Positions 6,512 through 9,522 of a stretch of 9,522 nucleotides of DNA are shown here, one piece after another (within the stretch, counting starts at the first letter, position 1; every line of letters begins with the position of its first letter). The position numbers and the translations under genes were made by a program. Below the pieces are notes generated by a model that was not told the origin of the DNA, did not search any database, and was given only the letters and a program-made list of their open reading frames with translations. Source of the stretch: Chloroflexota bacterium (GTDB lineage: Bacteria; Chloroflexota; UBA6077; JADZDV01); the NCBI GenBank assembly GCA_020850915.1, contig JADZDV010000012.1, forward strand, positions 1 to 9,522, written 5' to 3'.

Positions 6512-7213
6512 TCAGATCGGCGGGGAGCTGGATCCACCTAGCGCGACTGCCGCCTCCAGGATCTCTCGGTACACCTCCCGCCAGTCCCGGGCCGGCGGCT
6601 GCGCGTCGAGTATGACGCCGCCTGGCCCCCAGGTCACCTTGCTCGCGGCCGGGTTGGAGAACTGCCGTCCATCCGCGAGCACGAACGTGGGACTGTTCAG
6701 CACCTTGATGACCTCCCATCCGTGGTGCGACTCGGCCAGGATCTGTTCCCGATCCTGGCCGGTGTCCCACTCAGCGAGAAAACGCTCCACGTCCAGCCCG
6801 GACTCTGCCGCGATGTCACGCAGGACGTGCCGCATCGAGATGCAGCGACTCTCCGCGAAGTACGCCGCCCGGACGTTCCAGCTAAACGCCCATGCCAGAG
6901 CATCGCCCTGCCGCTCAGAGCACTTGATCGCCTCGAAGGCCGGCAGGATCGTGGCCGGGTACTCCGAGTCGCGTGCCTGCCAGGGCCCGATTGGCAACGT
7001 CAGATCCTGGCGCGCCATCAGGACGATCTCCTTGTCCACGATCTGCTTGGGCGTAGGTTTGCTGTTCTTGATCTCCAGCGCCAGCGTCTTCCAGGCGATC
7101 CGGAGGCGGCCCCGATAGCCGTCCCAGACCTGTCGTAGGCGGTACACCGCCATGTAGGCCCACGGTCAATGGATATCTGAGTACAGGTCAATCGTCGGTA
7201 GGGCAGTCGCCAC
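6512..7213 (-). CDS. DsbA-like thioredoxin-fold selenoprotein (U-P-W-A active site), TGA read as Sec
   Basis: 233 residues if the TGA at 7166-7168 is read as selenocysteine (residue 16). N terminus: TIDLYSD strand (7-13), active-site loop H-U-P-W-A-Y (15-20), helix MAVYRLRQVWDGY (21-33), then WKTLALEI (41-48), the helical insert, and the cis-Pro loop VLNSPTFVLADGRQFSNPA (171-189; P175), as in DsbA, FrnE and 2-hydroxychromene-2-carboxylate isomerase-like proteins. Sec takes the place of the N-terminal active-site Cys; the second Cys of the usual CPWC is Ala, so this is a one-residue (selenol) redox centre. Other cysteines are C98 and C124. The GTG start at 7213 has AGGAGG 4 nt upstream, whereas the ATG after the TGA (7153) has no ribosome site and would cut off strand 1 and the active site. 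A SECIS-like hairpin follows the TGA. There is no signal peptide, so it should be cytoplasmic. Cotranscribed with the acyl-CoA dehydrogenase. Alternative: a Cys-to-stop pseudogene or sequencing error. Confidence 0.82.
7127..7160 (-). promoter_or_regulatory. Bacterial SECIS-like hairpin inside the coding region
   Basis: In the mRNA after the UGA: a lower stem GGCCU (7160-7156) with AGGUC (7131-7127, one G-U pair), an internal loop ACAU/UACGAC, an upper stem GGCGG (7151-7147) with CCGCC (7142-7138), and an apical loop UGUA (7146-7143). The apical loop begins 20 nt after the UGA and carries G at its second position. This fits the described bacterial SECIS rule (G in the first two loop positions, about 16-37 nt between UGA and loop). 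SelB would bind here to deliver Sec-tRNA. A weaker alternative pairing is UACA with UGUA. Folding was done by eye. Confidence 0.65.
7166..7168 (-). other. In-frame TGA, predicted selenocysteine codon
   Basis: It separates two in-frame coding parts that together make one complete DsbA-like domain. The 15 residues before it and all residues after it align with the family, and the TGA falls exactly where the catalytic Cys stands. No frameshift is needed. Confidence 0.8.
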
Positions 7214-7217
7214 ATCG

Positions 7218-7223
7218 CCTCCT
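7218..7223 (-). promoter_or_regulatory. Shine-Dalgarno AGGAGG deciding the selenoprotein start
   Basis: A perfect AGGAGG with a 4-nt spacer (CGAT) before the GTG at 7213. An overlapping ATG (7215-7213) is out of frame. The site places translation initiation upstream of the TGA, which is the key argument that the upstream part is translated. Confidence 0.8.
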
Positions 7224-7243
7224 GTTCTCGCGTCCGGTCGGTT

Positions 7244-7280
7244 CGAGAGACCGATCGAGCCCGCCCGTCGGTCGCTCTCG
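7244..7280 (-). promoter_or_regulatory. Imperfect hairpin in the selenoprotein 5' leader
   Basis: Six plus four base pairs with unequal bulges (A against TCG) and a 13-nt loop, about 30 nt upstream of the GTG. It could be a regulatory leader structure or a simple consequence of high GC. Confidence 0.3.
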
Positions 7281-7627
7281 GTCGCAGCCGCTCGCATGCT
7301 TTCATCGCCGATTGTAGGGCGCCGCGCGAGAGCGCCGACCGATAGCGGCGCCAACACCGCGGCATCCGGGCTTGTCGGCTATCCAAAGACTCCGCCAACC
7401 TGTGTTGGACGGGACCATTGTCGGGGGGCTGCTTGCTGCGCCCGTGCAAGATCGCAGGCTAGCGCGCCGGCGCCAGCGGGCGCAGCACGCAGCGCCCCTG
7501 CCGGCCGGCCCGCGCGGGGGCATGTCTCGGTGACACGCCGGGCCAAAACGGTGGTCCTCTGGCAACTCGTAATACTCTCTGTCCGGTAGGATCGCGGGCT
7601 CTGCCGCGGCGTCGGGGCAATAACGAG

Positions 7628-7705
7628 CTACGATGGATTCAGGATGACAATGGGTCTGGGCTGGCAAGCACCCGGGCCCCATCTTTACGAAGCACTACGA
7701 TGGAT
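7628..7705. repeat. 11-bp direct repeat CTACGATGGAT
   Basis: Two exact copies at 7628-7638 and 7695-7705, 67 nt apart, in the intergenic region just downstream of livF. It might be a pair of protein-binding sites or chance; no mobile element borders it. Confidence 0.4.
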
Positions 7706-7738
7706 GGTTGTTCCCGATGAGAGTCATCCTCGTCCCTC

Positions 7739-8452
7739 TCACTCACCGAAATACGCGGCCTGAAGCTCCGGCGCGACCCGCACGGCTCCAGCGGCTCCGC
7801 TCAACACGCAGGCGCCCCGTTGCAGGACGTAGGCCCGGTCAGCGATCTCGAGTGCCTGGTAGGCGCGCTGCTCAACGAGCAGCACGGTCGTTCCCTCGCT
7901 CCGGATCTGCGCCACCAGCTCGAACACTGCCCGGATCAAGAGCGGCGCCAGGCCCAACGTCGGCTCGTCCAGCGCCAGCAGGCGCGGCCGGGCCATCAGC
8001 GCCCGCGCGATTGCCAGTTGTTGCTGCTCGCCGCCCGAGAGTCCGCCGGCCAGACCGGCGCGCCGCTGGCCCAATACTGGGAACCGCTCGTACATTGCGG
8101 CGATGTCGGATTGAATCGCGGCGGCCGAAGCGCGAAATGCCCGATGGAAGGCGCCCAGCAACAGATTGTCCTCCACCGTCTGGTCGCCGAACATCTGCCG
8201 CCCCTCGGGCACCATCGCCAGTCCGAGGCGTACCCGGCGATAGGTCGGCTCCGCGTCCAGGCGAACGCCGTTCAGCGTCATCTGCCCCGAGCTGACCGGT
8301 TCGAGCCCCGCGATGGCTCGCAGCGTCGTCGTCTTGCCGGCGCCATTCGCGCCGAGCAGCGCGACGATTTCGCCCTCCTTCACCTCGAGATCCAGGTCGT
8401 GCACAGCGGCCGCGTGGCCAAAGCGCACGGAGACTGACTCAAGACGCAGCAT
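7739..8452 (-). CDS. livF: ABC transporter ATP-binding protein, LivF type
   Basis: 237 residues, the usual LivF length. One of two ATPases of a branched-chain amino acid/amide importer (HAAT family), located on the cytoplasmic face and working with two permeases and a binding protein. Seen: Walker A GANGAGKT (34-41), a Q-loop region ending PEGRQMFGDQTVEDNL (82-97, typical of LivF), signature LSGGEQQQLAIARAL (138-152), Walker B LLALDEPTLGL (158-168), and LLVEQ (191-195). LivF proteins normally have Gln after Glu there, where other ABC proteins have the switch His. The ATG at 8452 overlaps the end of livG by 14 nt, with GGAG about 8 nt upstream inside livG, so the two are translationally coupled. 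Substrate specificity is not set by this subunit; leucine-type amino acids, short amides or urea are all possible. Confidence 0.92.
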   Translation of the reverse strand: MLRLESVSVRFGHAAAVHDLDLEVKEGEIVALLGANGAGKTTTLRAIAGLEPVSSGQMTLNGVRLDAEPTYRRVRLGLAMVPEGRQMFGDQTVEDNLLLGAFHRAFRASAAAIQSDIAAMYERFPVLGQRRAGLAGGLSGGEQQQLAIARALMARPRLLALDEPTLGLAPLLIRAVFELVAQIRSEGTTVLLVEQRAYQALEIADRAYVLQRGACVLSGAAGAVRVAPELQAAYFGE

Positions 8453-9275
8453 GATCCGGCTCCGGGGTCCCGAGGTAGACTTCGGCCACTCGCGCGTCAG
8501 CCCGGATCGCGGCCGGTGCGCCTTCGGCGATCACTCGACCGCGATCGAGCACCGTCACCTCGTCGCACAGCCTGAGCACCAGCTCCAGGTGATGCTCTAC
8601 CAACAGTACCGTCGTGCCGGCCGCGCGGGCGTCACGGATCGTGGCCTCCAGCGCCTCTACCTCTCGCCCACTCAAACCAGCCGCCGGCTCGTCCAGCAGT
8701 AAGAGCCCCGGCCTCGCGGCCAATGCGCGGCCCAGCTCAACTCGCCGCTGAAGTCCGTGCGCGAGCGCGCCTGCCGAACGGTCCAGCAGTTGGCCAAGCC
8801 CAAGACTCCCGCCCAGCGCGCGCGCCTCGTCTCGTGCTCGCTCCGTCTCCCGCCTCACCGACGGAAGCCCCGCCAACACTGCGCCGAACGGCGTGGAGCG
8901 GACGGGCCGCTGGCCGATCCAGAGGTGGTCCAGGACGCTCAGATCGCCGAACACCCGCGGGTTTTGAAAGGTCCGCGCCATCCCGAGCGCAGCCCGTCGA
9001 TGGGAGGGCAGCCGACTCACCTCCCGCCCAGCCAGCAGCACCTCGCCGGCGTCGGCGCTCAGGACGCCGGAGATCACGTTCAGCGCCGTCGTCTTCCCCG
9101 AGCCGTTCGGCCCAATCAGCCCGTGGATGGTCCCGGCCCGGACTGTCAGCGAGACATCCTCCAGCGCGCGCACACCCCCAAACCGCTTGCTGACCCCCAC
9201 CAGCCTGAGTGCCGCGTCTCCGACAAGCCCCTCGGCGTTCTCCCCCCACTCACGCCACCGTCTCCCCTCGAGCAA
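8439..9275 (-). CDS. livG: ABC transporter ATP-binding protein, LivG type
   Basis: 278 residues; the second ATPase of the Liv-type importer. Seen: SKRFGGVRALEDVSL (29-43), Walker A GPNGSGKT (55-62), the LivG-specific ARTFQNPRVFGDLSVLDHLWIG (starting at 100), signature LAHGLQRRVELGRAL (171-185), Walker B LLLLDEPAAGLS (191-202), switch His H228 in LLVEHHLELV, and the C-terminal EGAP..RADARVAEVYLG (251-269). The signature deviates from the common LSYGQQRR: Ala replaces the Ser that contacts ATP phosphate and Leu replaces Gln. The TTG at 9275 was chosen because GGGAGG lies 7 nt upstream; it gives about 20 residues more than usual before the ABC domain. The frame is, however, open back to the window edge, so a fusion to an upstream LivM permease through a Gly/Pro-rich linker remains possible. 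It overlaps livF by 14 nt. Confidence 0.88.
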   Translation of the reverse strand: MLEGRRWREWGENAEGLVGDAALRLVGVSKRFGGVRALEDVSLTVRAGTIHGLIGPNGSGKTTALNVISGVLSADAGEVLLAGREVSRLPSHRRAALGMARTFQNPRVFGDLSVLDHLWIGQRPVRSTPFGAVLAGLPSVRRETERARDEARALGGSLGLGQLLDRSAGALAHGLQRRVELGRALAARPGLLLLDEPAAGLSGREVEALEATIRDARAAGTTVLLVEHHLELVLRLCDEVTVLDRGRVIAEGAPAAIRADARVAEVYLGTPEPDHAAS

Positions 9276-9288
9276 CCCGTAGCCTCCC

Positions 9289-9480
9289 AGCCCTTCGGGT
9301 CTCCCGGATCCCTCGGCTCCCTCGGCTCCGCGTCGCCCCCCCAGCCCCCCTGGCCACTCCAGTTTCTGAGCTCCCTGAGCTCTCTCTGGCCACTGCGCCT
9401 CATCCGGCCCCTCTGACCTCTGCGCCCCCGGTGGTCCCGCTGGTCCTTGGAGTCCCGTGAGTCCTCTGGGTCTCCTGAGC
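9289..9480. repeat. Degenerate tandem array with a strict 9-nt period (about 21 units)
   Basis: Cut into consecutive 9-mers from 9289, nearly every unit starts with a purine and has the form R-S-Y-C followed by a pyrimidine-rich part (GGTCTCCCG, GATCCCTCG, GCTCCCTCG and, further on, GGTCCTTGG, AGTCCCGTG, AGTCCTCTG). The phase is kept from 9289 to 9480. The minus strand is therefore almost pure purine with a three-codon rhythm. In the livG frame it would read as collagen-like X-G-P/X-G-L triplets. Either a noncoding minisatellite or a low-complexity linker. Confidence 0.65.
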
Positions 9481-9510
9481 GCATCGTCGCCCTGCCCGGC
9501 CTCCGGTGAT

Positions 9511-9522
9511 CTACCGGCCCTC
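9511..9522 (-). CDS. Possible last codons of an upstream gene (livM?)
   Basis: At the right edge the minus strand shows GAG GGC CGG TAG (E-G-R-stop). In Liv operons livM usually precedes livG, so this could be the C terminus of livM, leaving the 9-nt array as spacer. Only four codons are visible and the identity comes from gene order alone. Confidence 0.2.
   Translation of the reverse strand, partial: EGR

Larger units (their letters stand above)
7214..7738. other. 525-nt stretch without a convincing gene; leader of the selenoprotein operon
   Basis: Lies between the end of livF and the selenoprotein start, both on the minus strand. On the minus strand TACAAT (7316-7311) could be a -10 box, but no good -35 lies ahead of it. 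Between it and the ribosome site an imperfect hairpin can form: CGAGAG-A-CCGA (7244-7254) with TCGG-TCG-CTCTCG (7268-7280). A GC-rich hairpin GGGCGC (7478-7483) / GCGCCC (7492-7497) and an 11-bp direct repeat are also present. I saw no tRNA, no riboswitch that I recognise, and no clear terminator after livF. Confidence 0.5.

Noticed and set aside
6512..7153. 213-aa version of the DsbA-like protein starting at the ATG after the TGA.
   Set aside because: No Shine-Dalgarno ahead of this ATG; it would lack the first beta strand and the active-site residue, both of which are encoded in frame just upstream behind a perfect AGGAGG.
6512..7213. Pseudogene explanation (Cys codon TGC/TGT mutated to TGA).
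   Set aside because: Not excluded, but less likely: no other stops or frameshifts, intact family motifs to the end, a downstream gene apparently still expressed from the same operon, and a SECIS-like hairpin at the right distance.
7302..7682. 126-codon open frame on the minus strand in the intergenic region upstream of the selenoprotein gene.
   Set aside because: No ribosome site at its ATG, weak third-position GC bias compared with its neighbours, a C-terminal half of Arg/Ala/Cys-rich low-quality sequence, and no recognisable motif. A very small real gene cannot be fully excluded.
9146..9484. 112-codon minus frame with many R-D and R-G triplets overlapping the 9-nt array and livG.
   Set aside because: It overlaps the N-terminal ABC domain of livG in another frame, and its openness follows from the purine-rich repeat.

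Overview
The window is GC-rich, with dense head-to-tail, divergent and convergent gene pairs, GTG and TTG starts and mostly good Shine-Dalgarno sites. The gene set (a Thermus-like one-domain proline dehydrogenase, a PD40 lipoprotein, a Liv-type ABC transporter, a glutaryl-CoA-type dehydrogenase, a cyclic amidohydrolase with a cysteine hydrolase) suits a chemo-organotrophic bacterium living on amino acids and amides. Chloroflexota (Thermomicrobia-like) is my best guess; it rests on gene style and not on a marker gene, so it is tentative.

Layout: (1) 1-644, two divergent small zinc-ribbon genes, the left one cut by the window edge, separated by a 183-nt region with a 7-bp inverted repeat. (2) 681-706, a strong hairpin between the second zinc-ribbon gene and the convergent proline dehydrogenase (773-1729, minus). 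(3) 1807-3117, a beta-propeller lipoprotein transcribed away from proline dehydrogenase. It has a near-consensus promoter whose predicted start falls on the ATG, so its mRNA is probably leaderless. (4) 3233-5314, a tight two-gene operon: an isochorismatase-fold cysteine hydrolase and a dihydroorotase/allantoinase-type cyclic amidohydrolase. Together they could open a cyclic amide ring and then cleave the resulting amide. (5) 5337-7213, a two-gene minus-strand operon: a DsbA-like thioredoxin-fold protein followed by a glutaryl-CoA dehydrogenase-like enzyme. (6) 7214-7738, a 525-nt noncoding stretch. (7) 7739-9275, livF and livG of a branched-chain amino acid (or amide) ABC transporter, minus strand. 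(8) 9276-9522, a degenerate array with a strict 9-nt period just upstream of livG.

The main discovery is in region 5. A standard gene call gives a 213-aa DsbA-like protein that starts abruptly at an ATG without a ribosome binding site. The same frame continues upstream through one TGA codon (7166-7168) to a GTG preceded by AGGAGG. The restored N terminus reads ..TIDLYSDIH-U-PWAYMAVYRLRQ.., the classic first strand, active-site loop and first helix of the DsbA/HCCA-isomerase fold, with the TGA exactly at the catalytic Cys position. Immediately downstream the mRNA can form a hairpin (GGCGG-UGUA-CCGCC) that fits the bacterial SECIS pattern. The gene is therefore best read as a 233-aa selenoprotein with a U-P-W-A active site, cotranscribed with an acyl-CoA dehydrogenase.

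The genes fit an economy of importing amino acids or amides (Liv transporter), opening cyclic amides, and oxidising proline and glutaryl-CoA-type intermediates. No selA, selB, selC or selD is present here, so the Sec claim depends on the rest of the genome.
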